The notes below the pieces were generated by a model. The model was given only the letters and a program-made list of their open reading frames with translations. It was not told where the DNA came from and ran no database searches. Below, one piece after another: positions 6,979 to 14,242 of a stretch of DNA of 29,682 nucleotides. A program made the translations under genes and the position numbers. Position 1 is the first letter of the stretch; each line of letters opens with the position of its first letter. Location: the NCBI GenBank assembly GCA_946887105.1, contig CAMPKJ010000028.1:1-29682 (forward strand), read 5' to 3'. Source of the DNA: an uncultured Acidobacteriota bacterium (lineage in GTDB: Bacteria; Acidobacteriota; Thermoanaerobaculia; Gp7-AA8).

Positions 6979-9327
6979 ATGCATCTACGTCTTCTCGCCT
7001 CGGTCGTTATCTCTTTTCTCCTCGCTTCCGCCGCCTCCGCACAGCTGGTCATCAACGAGTTCCGCGTGCGCGGACCGAACGGCGCCAACGATGAGTTCAT
7101 CGAGCTCTACAACAACTCCGGCGCCGATCACACGGTCGCGGGAGGAGGCGTCGGATACGCCGTCGCGGCCTCGGATGGAATCGCGCGCTGCGTCATCCCG
7201 AACGGCACCATGATTCCGGCGAACGGTCACTATCTCTGCGTCAACAGCGTCGGCTACGCGCTGGCCTCGTATCCGGCCGGCAACGGCACCACGGCCACGG
7301 GCGACGCGACCTACACCACCGACATTCCGGACAACGCCGGCATCGCTCTCTTCAACACGAGCGTTCCGGCCAATTTCACGCTCGCGAACCGGCTGGACGC
7401 CGTCGGCAGCACCGCCGAGGCGAACACGCTTTACAAAGAAGGAACCGGATATCCGTCGATCACTCCCTTCTCGATCGATGCATCCTTCTACCGTGACAAC
7501 TGCGGGAAAAGCGGATCGATCACCACGTTTTCTCCTTGTCCGACCGGTGGCGCGGTCATCGACACGAACAACAACGCCGCCGACTTCATCTTCGTCGACA
7601 CCAACGGCACGAGCGCCGGAGCGGGGCAGCGCCTCGGCGCACCGGGACCCGAGAATCTGAGCAGTCCGATTTCCTACACCCCGCCGGTCACCGACGCGGC
7701 CATCGATTCGTGCGTCGGAGACACGGTCATTCCGAACGTCGGTTACCTCGGGCAGAGCATTCCCGCGGACGACTCCACGTTCGGCGCGCTGGACGTACGC
7801 CGCCGCTTCACGAACACCACAGGCAGCGCCATCACACGCTTGCGCTTCCGGGTGATCGACCAGACCACGTTTCCAGCACCGGCGACCATCGCCGATCTGC
7901 GCGCCAAGACTTCCTCGGACTTGTCCGTACTGATCGACGACGCTCCGTGCGGAACGGGATACAGCAACATCACCGTGCTCGGCACGACGCTCGAAGAACC
8001 GCCGTCGCAATCCAACGGCGGCGCATTCAATTCGTCGCTGTCCGCCGGCACGGTCACGCTGGGGACGCCGCTCGCGAACGGAGCGTCCATCGACCTTCGC
8101 TTTCTGTTCGGCCTCCAACAGCACGGCCAATACAAAGTCGGCCTGCTGCTCGAGTCGCTTCCCGGCGCGGGTCAGCTGTACGAGATCGAAGGCTGCACCG
8201 ACGGCTGCACGGGCGAGCTGGAAGTCGTCCACACGGCGCCGATGGACGCCAACCCGACGCCGCCCGGATCGACGGTCGACTTCCGCGTCACGTTCAACGA
8301 GCTCGCGAGCGGCGTCGATGCGTCGGACTTCACGCTGACGACCACGGGCACGATCGCGGGCGCCACGATCACGGGCGTGGCCCTGGAGCCAGGCGGTTCG
8401 GTGGGACTGAACTGGATCGTGACCGTCAATAGCGGGACGGGCTCCGGCACCCTCCGCCTGGACGTGATCGACGATGATTCCATCACCAGCACCGGCGGTC
8501 CCCTCGGCGGCGCAGGCGCCGGCAACGGCGCGTTCGCGACCGGCGAGTTCTATCTCGTGGCAGGACCGCCGAACGTCGCCTCGATCACGCGCGCCGATCC
8601 CGATCCGACCACCGGCCCGGCCGTCGACTTCACGGTCTCCTTCACCGAGCCGGTGACCGGTGTCGACGCCGCGGACTTTGCGCTCTTCACCACCGGCACG
8701 ATCGCGGGCGCGTCGATCACCGGCGTCTCCGGCGCAGGGACGACGTGGAACGTGACCGTCAGCACCGGCACGGGCGACGGCACGATCCGTCTCGACGTCA
8801 TCGACAACGACACGATCGTCGACGGCGACACTGAACCGCTCGGCGGACCCGGCGCCGGCAACGGCAACTTCACCACGGGCGAGGCGTACACGGTCTTCGA
8901 TCCGCCCAACGTCGTGTCGATCACACGCGTCGGCCCGAGTCCGACCAATGCCGGCAGCGTGCAGTTCCTGGTCACGTTCGATGAAAGCGTGACCGGAGTC
9001 GATGCGACCGACTTCACCTTCACGACCACGGGCACGGTCGCACCAGCCATCCTGCTCGTCGCGGGCGCGGGCAGCACGCGCACCGTCACGGTTTCCACGG
9101 GCGGCGGCGAAGGAACGATCCGTCTCAATGTCATCGACGACGATTCGATCATCGACATCGACGGCAATCCGCTCGGCGGGCCCGGCGCGGGCAACGGCGA
9201 TTTCACCACCGGCGAAGAGTTCCTCATCGCCAATCCGGCCGGAATCCCGGCGCTCGATCCGCGTGCGCTGCTGTTGCTGGCCGTGTTGCTCGCCGGCGCG
9301 GCGGTGGTCGCACTCCGGCAGCTCTGA
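6979..9327 (+). CDS. Secreted lamin-tail-domain protein with three Ig-like repeats and an IPTL-CTERM-like sorting tail
   Basis: The 782-residue product begins with a signal peptide (MHLRLLASVVISFLLASAAS, cleaved before AQLVINEF). Residues 22 to about 150 are a lamin-tail-type domain (INEFRVRGPNGANDEFIELY). A cysteine-bearing middle region follows. Three repeats of about 112 residues start near 415, 531 and 643, each with the pattern P.P....V.F.VTF.E...GVDA.DF, TTGT and LGG.GAGNG. The last 28 residues, starting GIPALDPRALLLLAVLL and ending in R-Q-L, form a proline-led motif, a membrane helix and a short basic end, like IPTL-CTERM signals handled by exosortase-type systems. ATG 6979 is chosen because it gives the signal peptide and follows GAGG by 5 nt; the frame is open further upstream but without coding character. 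The protein is probably surface-anchored or released; its ligand is unknown. It converges on the symporter gene with a 20-nt gap. Confidence 0.8.
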   Translation: MHLRLLASVVISFLLASAASAQLVINEFRVRGPNGANDEFIELYNNSGADHTVAGGGVGYAVAASDGIARCVIPNGTMIPANGHYLCVNSVGYALASYPAGNGTTATGDATYTTDIPDNAGIALFNTSVPANFTLANRLDAVGSTAEANTLYKEGTGYPSITPFSIDASFYRDNCGKSGSITTFSPCPTGGAVIDTNNNAADFIFVDTNGTSAGAGQRLGAPGPENLSSPISYTPPVTDAAIDSCVGDTVIPNVGYLGQSIPADDSTFGALDVRRRFTNTTGSAITRLRFRVIDQTTFPAPATIADLRAKTSSDLSVLIDDAPCGTGYSNITVLGTTLEEPPSQSNGGAFNSSLSAGTVTLGTPLANGASIDLRFLFGLQQHGQYKVGLLLESLPGAGQLYEIEGCTDGCTGELEVVHTAPMDANPTPPGSTVDFRVTFNELASGVDASDFTLTTTGTIAGATITGVALEPGGSVGLNWIVTVNSGTGSGTLRLDVIDDDSITSTGGPLGGAGAGNGAFATGEFYLVAGPPNVASITRADPDPTTGPAVDFTVSFTEPVTGVDAADFALFTTGTIAGASITGVSGAGTTWNVTVSTGTGDGTIRLDVIDNDTIVDGDTEPLGGPGAGNGNFTTGEAYTVFDPPNVVSITRVGPSPTNAGSVQFLVTFDESVTGVDATDFTFTTTGTVAPAILLVAGAGSTRTVTVSTGGGEGTIRLNVIDDDSIIDIDGNPLGGPGAGNGDFTTGEEFLIANPAGIPALDPRALLLLAVLLAGAAVVALRQL

Positions 9328-9335
9328 CGTTTCGA

Positions 9336-9363
9336 GACGCGGCGGCTTCACGGCCGCCGCGTC
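9336..9363. terminator. Hairpin between convergent genes
   Basis: GACGCGGCGGC (9336-9346) and GCCGCCGCGTC (9353-9363) form a perfect 11-bp stem with a 6-nt loop. It spans the stop codon of the symporter gene (9348-9350) and lies 8 nt after the stop of the lamin-tail gene. There is no T-run, so it may act with Rho or as an mRNA 3' protector in both directions. Confidence 0.5.
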
Positions 9364-10766
9364 AACATCGCCGTCGCCTGTCCGGCCAGCAGCGTCGTCA
9401 ACGATCCCACCACCGCGTACCACGGCCACGCCACCCTGGTCGTGAATGCCACCAGCGCGACCGCGGCAATCCCCGCGCTCATCCCGATCAGCGCGGAGCG
9501 GGTCGTGGCGCGTTTCGTGGCGCCGAGAAAAAAGACGCCGAGGATCGGGCCGTTGATCAGTGAGGCGATGGCGAGCGCGATGTTCAACGCGGAGCGGTCC
9601 GTGCGCTGCAGCGCCACGCCGACGGCGATCTGCGCGAGGCCGGCCATCACGGTGAGGATGCGCGAGAGCCGCATCGCGCTGCGCTCGTCGCGCGGTCTGG
9701 CGAGATCGGCCACGACCGTTCCCGCGATCGCGTTCAACGACGACGACATCGCCGCCGCCAGGATCGCCGCGACCACGAGGCCGGAGAGACCGACCGGCAT
9801 GTGGTGGGCGATGAAGTGGGGAAAGATCTGGTCGGGCGCGCTCACCGGCGCAGTGCTGCCGTAAAACCCGAACAGCAGCACGCCGATGAAGAGAAACAAC
9901 GTGAACTGCACGAGCACGGCGATGCCCGACGCGACCACCGCCTTCGACGCGCTGCCCGAACGGTCGGTGCAGAGATAGCGCTGCACCATGTATTGATCGG
10001 TGCCGTGCGTCGAGAGCGTGAGGAACGTTCCGCCGATCAGTCCCGACCAGAACGTGAACGTCTTCGTGAGATCGAGCGAGAAATCGAACAGCCGGAACTT
10101 TCCCGCCGCGGCGCCGGCGGCAATGGCCGGCTCGAGTCCGACGTGCTGGATCAGCACGCAGGCAGCCGCAATCGCACCGCCGGCGTAGATCGCGAGCTGC
10201 GCCACTTCGATCCAGACGATCGCTTCGATGCCGCCGATGAGCGTGAACACGATCATCACCGCGCCGAGTGCGACGACGGCCGTGGTCACGTCGACGTTCT
10301 GCAGCACGGCGGCGATGACATACGCGGTGAGCAACAGGCGCACGCCGTCCGCGATGGTGCGCATCACCACGAACAGCGACGCCGCCAGCGCCTTCACCGG
10401 CGCGCCGAACCGCGTCTGCAAAAGCTCGTACACCGTCACGAGCTCTCCGCGGAAATACCACGGCATGAACACCGCGCCGATGATCACCCGCGCCACGAGA
10501 TACCCGAGCACGATCTGCAGAAACCGGAAGTCGCCGCCCGCCGCCCACGCAATCCCGGGCACGGAAATGAACGTGATCGTCGACGTCTCCGTCGCCACGA
10601 TCGACGCCGCGATCGCCCACCACGGCACCCCATGCCCCGCGAGAAAGTACTGCCGCGTGGTCTGCTGCTTCCGCCCGAACCACATCCCGGCCGCGATGAC
10701 CGCGGCGAGATAGACGAGGATGATGGCGGTGTCGAGGGGGTGCAACCGGGGAAGCGTAAGTCGCAT
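9348..10766 (-). CDS. Sodium:solute symporter (SSS family)
   Basis: This 472-residue integral inner-membrane protein shows about 13 hydrophobic segments. Family marks are the opening DTAIILVYLAAVIAAGMWFG, the loop QYFLAGHGVPWW, ATETSTITFISVPG and TVYELLQTRFG. SSS carriers couple Na+ entry to uptake of sugars, amino acids, vitamins or sialic acid; the substrate cannot be read from sequence. Its closeness to NagZ and NamZ makes an amino-sugar or muropeptide product a possible cargo, but the lamin-tail gene intervenes, so this is speculative. ATG 10766 is chosen. The frame extends to 10790, but those residues (MRLCIFET) are merely translated repeat B1, in which the ATG itself lies. Confidence 0.88.
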   Translation of the reverse strand: MRLTLPRLHPLDTAIILVYLAAVIAAGMWFGRKQQTTRQYFLAGHGVPWWAIAASIVATETSTITFISVPGIAWAAGGDFRFLQIVLGYLVARVIIGAVFMPWYFRGELVTVYELLQTRFGAPVKALAASLFVVMRTIADGVRLLLTAYVIAAVLQNVDVTTAVVALGAVMIVFTLIGGIEAIVWIEVAQLAIYAGGAIAAACVLIQHVGLEPAIAAGAAAGKFRLFDFSLDLTKTFTFWSGLIGGTFLTLSTHGTDQYMVQRYLCTDRSGSASKAVVASGIAVLVQFTLFLFIGVLLFGFYGSTAPVSAPDQIFPHFIAHHMPVGLSGLVVAAILAAAMSSSLNAIAGTVVADLARPRDERSAMRLSRILTVMAGLAQIAVGVALQRTDRSALNIALAIASLINGPILGVFFLGATKRATTRSALIGMSAGIAAVALVAFTTRVAWPWYAVVGSLTTLLAGQATAMLTRRP

Positions 10767-10849
10767 AGTCTCAAAGATGCAAAGTCTCAAAGTGGCGCGC
10801 CGCGCGGTGCTTCTCCTTTGCGACTTTGAGACTTTGAGACTTTGCGACT
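10759..10849. repeat. Inverted 8-mer array B1 (AGTCKCAA type, 4+4 units)
   Basis: The left arm has four contiguous 8-nt units (AGTCGCAT, AGTCTCAA, AGATGCAA, AGTCTCAA; 10759-10790). A 27-nt G+C-rich loop follows. The right arm has four reverse-complement units (TTGCGACT, TTGAGACT, TTGAGACT, TTGCGACT; 10818-10849). The arms could pair over about 32 bp. It fills a divergent promoter region: the symporter ATG is inside the first unit, and the hydrolase start is 24 nt beyond the last unit. The same element type occurs at 23570-23661 with a different loop. Confidence 0.9.
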
Positions 10850-10860
10850 CCGGAAGTGAC

Positions 10861-10866
10861 TAAACT
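10861..10866 (+). promoter_or_regulatory. -10 element (TAAACT) of the hydrolase gene
   Basis: TAAACT ends 7 nt before ATG 10874, so transcription would begin at or within about 2 nt of the start codon. No ribosome-binding site is visible, which fits a leaderless mRNA. Confidence 0.4.
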
Positions 10867-10873
10867 CCCCCTC

Positions 10874-11623
10874 ATGCTCAACGTCACCGACCTCGGCGAA
10901 GGCACCGCCATCCTGTGGATCCACGGATTCCCGCTCGCGTCGAGCATCTACGAGCATCAGCTCGCGATTCGGGGGGTGCGGCATGTCATGCCCGATCTGC
11001 CGGGGTTCGGGCAGTCGCGGCCGCAGGGTACGGACGTCTCGATCGACGACTACGCGCGCATGTGCGTCGACCTGCTCGATCATCGCGGCATCGATCGCGC
11101 CGTCTTCGCGGGCTTGTCGATGGGCGGCTACATCTGCTTCGCCGTCGCGCGACTCGCGCCGCAGCGCATGCGCGGGCTGATTCTCATCGACACGCGCGAG
11201 ACCGCGGACACCGACGAAGCGCGCAAGGGGCGCTACGAGTCGATCGAAAAGGTGAAGAAGGAAGGCGTGCGGCCGATCGTCGACGCGATGCTGCCGAAGA
11301 TGCTCACGCCGGACGCGCCACCGGAAATGCGCGACCGCATCCGCGAGATCATGAGCTCCTCTTCGCCCGAAGGCGTCACCGCCGCACTGCGCGCGATGGC
11401 CACACGTCCCGACTCCACTCCGCTCCTCGGCGAGATCCGCGTGCCCGCGCTGGTGATCGTCGGCGAGCAGGACACCATCACGCCGCCGACAGATGCCGAG
11501 CGCATGGCCGCCGCGATCGCCGGCGCGCGCCTGGTGCGCATCGACGGCGCCGCGCATCTGTCGAACTATGAGAAGGCGGCGGAAGTGAATCGCGCCATCT
11601 CCACGTTCGTAGCGGGGCGCTAG
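10874..11623 (+). CDS. Alpha/beta-fold hydrolase
   Basis: The 249-residue cytoplasmic protein is a complete alpha/beta hydrolase. It has the oxyanion strand and turn ILWIHGFPL, the DLPGFGQS loop, the nucleophile elbow GLSMGG, the acid in VIVGEQDTITPP and the catalytic histidine in DGAAHLSNYE. The lid is short. Family members include esterases, C-C bond hydrolases and haloperoxidase-like enzymes; the substrate cannot be assigned. ATG 10874 (MLNVTDLGEG) is preferred over GTG 10856 because the domain begins at once and a -10 hexamer lies between them. The gene converges on the DUF1287 gene, and its TAG stop runs directly into inverted repeat C. Confidence 0.88.
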   Translation: MLNVTDLGEGTAILWIHGFPLASSIYEHQLAIRGVRHVMPDLPGFGQSRPQGTDVSIDDYARMCVDLLDHRGIDRAVFAGLSMGGYICFAVARLAPQRMRGLILIDTRETADTDEARKGRYESIEKVKKEGVRPIVDAMLPKMLTPDAPPEMRDRIREIMSSSSPEGVTAALRAMATRPDSTPLLGEIRVPALVIVGEQDTITPPTDAERMAAAIAGARLVRIDGAAHLSNYEKAAEVNRAISTFVAGR

Positions 11624-11711
11624 GCGTTGGGCGTTGGGCGGTCGGGATGCATCGCTCTGGCGGAGCGTGTCGCCGAGGCGCCGACTCCCAAACGCCCACC
11701 GCCTAACGCCC
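11623..11711. repeat. Inverted heptamer array C (GGCGTTG type)
   Basis: The left arm 11623-11647 is built of period-7 units (GGCGTTG, GGCGTTG, GGCGGTC). The right arm 11686-11711 is its reverse complement, matching at 21 of 25 positions. The 38-nt interior holds a second small dyad (CGCTC...GAGCG). It fills the gap between two convergent genes: the hydrolase TAG (11621-11623) ends at its left edge, and the DUF1287 TAG (11705-11703) is inside its right arm. It is probably a two-way transcription terminator, at least in effect. Confidence 0.85.
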
Positions 11712-12290
11712 GTACCGATAGTGACCCGTCACCTCATACGCGAACAACACGTCCTCGATCTGCGCACCGGAGCCGATGTTGTGCACGAGCAGATAACGGT
11801 CCGTTCCGCGCACCGGCACGTCCGAGACCACGCCGATGTGCGGGACGCCTGAGGAGAGACGCCAGGTGACGATGTCGCCGGGACGATAGTCGGCGCCGCG
11901 GCGCGTGACGGCCAGCGCCTTGCCCTTGCGGCGAAAGAACGTGGCCAGGTTCGGAACGCGGCGGTGATCGATGTTCGCGTCCGGGCGGCGCAGGCCCCAG
12001 TTCTTCGGATAGGCGCTGAACGCCGCCTTCATGTCCTCGTGCACCAGCACCTGCAGATCGGTACCTGCGTGCCGGTACGCGCGGATGACCACGTCCGTGC
12101 AGACGCCGGTCTCGCGCGGCACGTCGCCGTTCGGATAGGGAATGCGGCGATAGGCCGGATCGTACGAGCGCGTCACGCCGACCTGGCGCTTCGCGCCTTC
12201 GATCATCGTCTGCAGCGCCGGTTGCGCGGACGACGCAAACGTCAGGCCGAGCGAAGCCAGTAGAATCGTGCGCGTGAGCGAAGTAGTCAT
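11703..12290 (-). CDS. Exported DUF1287 protein, predicted papain-like/NlpC-P60-type fold
   Basis: The 195-residue protein has a signal peptide (MTTSLTRTILLASLGLTFASS) and a DUF1287 domain: YDPAYRRIPYPNGDVP, GVCTDVVIRAYR (probable catalytic Cys), DANIDHRRVPNL, YRPGDIVTWRL, PHIGVVSD (probable catalytic His) and LVHNIG. DUF1287 proteins are predicted to be periplasmic cysteine hydrolases or amidases related to NlpC/P60; the activity here is not proven. A cell-wall substrate would suit the neighbouring NagZ/NamZ genes, but that is inference. ATG 12290 is the only usual start giving the signal peptide. It overlaps the 5' end of the divergent ACT-domain gene by 17 bp. Its stop codon lies inside repeat C. 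Confidence 0.83.
   Translation of the reverse strand: MTTSLTRTILLASLGLTFASSAQPALQTMIEGAKRQVGVTRSYDPAYRRIPYPNGDVPRETGVCTDVVIRAYRHAGTDLQVLVHEDMKAAFSAYPKNWGLRRPDANIDHRRVPNLATFFRRKGKALAVTRRGADYRPGDIVTWRLSSGVPHIGVVSDVPVRGTDRYLLVHNIGSGAQIEDVLFAYEVTGHYRYGR
12261..12266 (+). promoter_or_regulatory. -10 element (TAGAAT) of the ACT-domain gene
   Basis: TAGAAT lies inside the 5' part of the divergent DUF1287 gene and ends 7 nt before GTG 12274, predicting a leaderless transcript. It supports 12274 rather than 12268 as the start. Confidence 0.4.
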
Positions 12291-12687
12291 TCCCGAATCG
12301 ACACAACAGGTGATCGAGGACAGTACCTTCCGCTTCGCCGGAACGTACCGGTTCGTTTCCGCGCGCGCCGTCGGCCATCCCGAGCAGCACCTCATGATCA
12401 CGCGCGACGCGTACGAGACCACGGTGGTCACGACCGAGGAACTGCTGGGCGACGTCGAGGTGCTGGACATCAATGCCGATCGCTGGCTGCTGCTGGCCAT
12501 CGACTGCGCGAATCCGTTCTACTGCGTCGGCTTCATCGCCAAGATCTCGGCGGCGCTCAGCGGCGCGGGCATGGACATCCTGGTGGTGTCGACGTTCTCC
12601 TGCGACTGGGTGTTCGTGAAGGAGGGCGACGGCCCGCGCGCCGCGGAACTGCTGCGCAGCCTCGGATTCCGCGAATCGCCCGCATGA
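12274..12687 (+). CDS. Small ACT-domain protein (COG3603-like)
   Basis: The product has about 137 residues. The C-terminal half (CVGFIAKISAALSGAGMDIL, then VSTFSCDWVFV and a closing helix with LRSLGF) matches the second ACT module of COG3603/CASTOR-like proteins, where a hydrophobic strand follows G-[IF]-[IL]. The N-terminal half (TFRFAGTYRFV, VVTTEELL) is a diverged first module. ACT domains bind amino acids or other small ligands and regulate enzymes; no catalytic partner is fused here. The alternative start is GTG 12268, two codons upstream; 12274 is chosen from the -10 spacing. The gene begins inside the divergent DUF1287 gene and ends 30 nt before the methyltransferase gene, which has its own -10-like site. 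Confidence 0.72.
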   Translation: MSEVVIPESTQQVIEDSTFRFAGTYRFVSARAVGHPEQHLMITRDAYETTVVTTEELLGDVEVLDINADRWLLLAIDCANPFYCVGFIAKISAALSGAGMDILVVSTFSCDWVFVKEGDGPRAAELLRSLGFRESPA

Positions 12688-12698
12688 GCGCTCTTCTG

Positions 12699-12707
12699 TA
12701 GCATACT
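12699..12707 (+). promoter_or_regulatory. -10 element (TAGCAT / CATACT) of the methyltransferase gene
   Basis: The overlapping hexamers TAGCAT (12699-12704) and CATACT (12702-12707) end 13 and 10 nt before ATG 12718. A leader of only a few nucleotides is predicted. Confidence 0.35.
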
Positions 12708-12717
12708 TCCGGCAAGC

Positions 12718-13539
12718 ATGAAGCCCACCAGTGAGTACGTCCTTGGACATTCCGCCGCCGAGTTGCACCGTCTGATCGAGCAGGCCGCGTTCTTCGGGGA
12801 CCTCACCGCCGACGTCTTCCGCCGCGCGGAGCTGACGCCCGGCATGAGCGTGCTCGACGTCGGATGCGGCGTCGGCGACGTGGCCTTCCTCGCGGCGTCG
12901 ATGGTCGGTCCGGGCGGACGGGTGACGGGGATCGATCGCGCGGAGGAGGCGGTGGCGGTCGCGCGCCAGCGCGCCGCGCAAGCCGATGCAGACAACGTGA
13001 CGTTCGCAGTCGCCGACGCGGCCACCTTCACCTCGGCGGAGCCGTTCGATGCCGTGGTCGGACGGCTGATGCTCGCCTACCAGCCCGATCCCGCGGCCGT
13101 GCTGCGGCATCTCGCGTCGCAGTTGCGCGCCCGCGGCGTGCTCGCGTTCCACGAATGCGATCTCAGCACCGCGGCGACGAAGCCGGACGTGCCGCTGTTC
13201 AGGGAAGTGGTCGACCTGGTGATCGAGACGTATCGCCGCGCGAACCTCGAGGCGAACATGGGCTCTCGGCTGCACTCCGCGTTTCGCGGCGCCGGACTGC
13301 CCGCGCCGCAGATGATCGCCGCCGCGCGCGTGGAGTCGGGCGCACAGTCACACGCCTACGCCGCCGTCGCCCGCGTCGTCTCCAGCGCCGCCCCGATGAT
13401 GGAACGCCTCGGCGTCGCCACCATCGCCGGCCTCGAGCTGGAGACGCTCGAGTCCCGCCTGCGCGAAGCGATCACGCGCGCCGATGCCGTGGTGTTCATG
13501 CCGATGTTCGTCGGCGCGTGGACGCGCGTACGGAGCTAG
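12718..13539 (+). CDS. Class I SAM-dependent methyltransferase
   Basis: The 273-residue protein carries a Rossmann methyltransferase core. Motif I is VLDVGCGVGD (about residues 44-53), the acidic motif II end is VTGID (about 67), a motif III-like VADAA follows, and then FDAVVGRLMLAY and a post-core region. The order fits the Methyltransf_25/UbiE-like group. The 100-residue C-terminal part (YRRANLEANMGSRLHSAF) probably forms the substrate cap, as in methyltransferases of small or secondary metabolites. The acceptor is unknown. The TAG stop shares the bases CTAG with the stop of the convergent gene. Confidence 0.85.
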   Translation: MKPTSEYVLGHSAAELHRLIEQAAFFGDLTADVFRRAELTPGMSVLDVGCGVGDVAFLAASMVGPGGRVTGIDRAEEAVAVARQRAAQADADNVTFAVADAATFTSAEPFDAVVGRLMLAYQPDPAAVLRHLASQLRARGVLAFHECDLSTAATKPDVPLFREVVDLVIETYRRANLEANMGSRLHSAFRGAGLPAPQMIAAARVESGAQSHAYAAVARVVSSAAPMMERLGVATIAGLELETLESRLREAITRADAVVFMPMFVGAWTRVRS

Positions 13540-14165
13540 TGCGCGGCAGCGATCACTCGCGTTTCAATCCGTTCGAGTGATGTCGGGTCCGAAGCGTTCG
13601 TCAGTTCGCCAAAGGGACTGTAAACACGACCGCCGCGTGAAAAAACCAGCTGTTCCGGACGGGCCGGAACCAAGCGATATTCTTCAGTCGCGATCGGCGG
13701 GTTGACGCCGAACAGCAGGAGTTGGTCATCCACGGCGGGTGCGAAATGCTGGATCGGGCCGCCATTGCAGAAGCGAACGCCGCCGATCGAGAAATCGGCT
13801 TGCGGGTAAAGGACGTAAACCGTTCCTGTCTCCGGGAAGCGCTGATCCGATCGGACCACTCTCTCGATATCGACGCCGAGCAGGGTGACTGGTTTCGTGA
13901 ACTCGAATCCTGGCGTGGCGCTGACGACACGGCCTCGATAAACGGCGTGCGCGGACACAGCAACGTCATCGAACGTCGCATGCGCTTCCGACGAATGGTC
14001 GAAGGTAAGTATCCGAACATCACACGGTGGATCAGCCGAAGCCCCCGCGGCTGTTGCCCTCGCCTTCCGCGCGATCGCGTCTGCCTCGAGTACGGTTCCG
14101 ATGTCTGGATCGAACGCTTCCCATCGGATGGCGCCGTTTTCAGCGCGGGCGGACTCGGCCGGCAC
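13536..14165 (-). CDS. Uncharacterised, probably exported protein; start uncertain
   Basis: I do not recognise the family. From GTG 14165 the product has 209 residues. It has two cysteines about 100 residues apart (PPCDVRIL and VRFCNGGP) and a beta-rich stretch (AHAVYRGRVVSATPGFEF, then GTVYVLYPQADFSIGG) of OB/NTR-like character. The open frame continues upstream of 14165 and encodes RFIHVLLILLGAVSVDGQ, which looks like a signal peptide, but that part holds no ATG, GTG or TTG. ATT 14222 or a CTG would be needed. Either a rare start is used or the original start has been lost. The gene follows the RND gene by 77 nt (20 nt if started at 14222) and may be its last operon member. It converges on the methyltransferase gene with both TAG stops in one CTAG. 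Confidence 0.6.
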   Translation of the reverse strand: MPAESARAENGAIRWEAFDPDIGTVLEADAIARKARATAAGASADPPCDVRILTFDHSSEAHATFDDVAVSAHAVYRGRVVSATPGFEFTKPVTLLGVDIERVVRSDQRFPETGTVYVLYPQADFSIGGVRFCNGGPIQHFAPAVDDQLLLFGVNPPIATEEYRLVPARPEQLVFSRGGRVYSPFGELTNASDPTSLERIETRVIAAAH

Positions 14166-14242
14166 GAAGAACGGTTGGCCATCAACGGAGACGGCGCCGA
14201 GCAGGATCAGCAGTACATGAATGAAGCGACTGTGATGGGCGG

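Noticed and set aside
6985..10683. Very long minus-strand open frame (1232 codons)
   Set aside because: It is antisense to the lamin-tail gene and out of frame with the symporter; the product is Arg/Ala/Gly-rich with no domain. Long shadow frames are expected at this G+C content.
10767..10790. N-terminal extension MRLCIFET of the symporter
   Set aside because: These residues are translation of repeat array B1. The same kind of text (MRLCDCET) appears before the NAD synthetase from array B2, so neither is part of a real protein.
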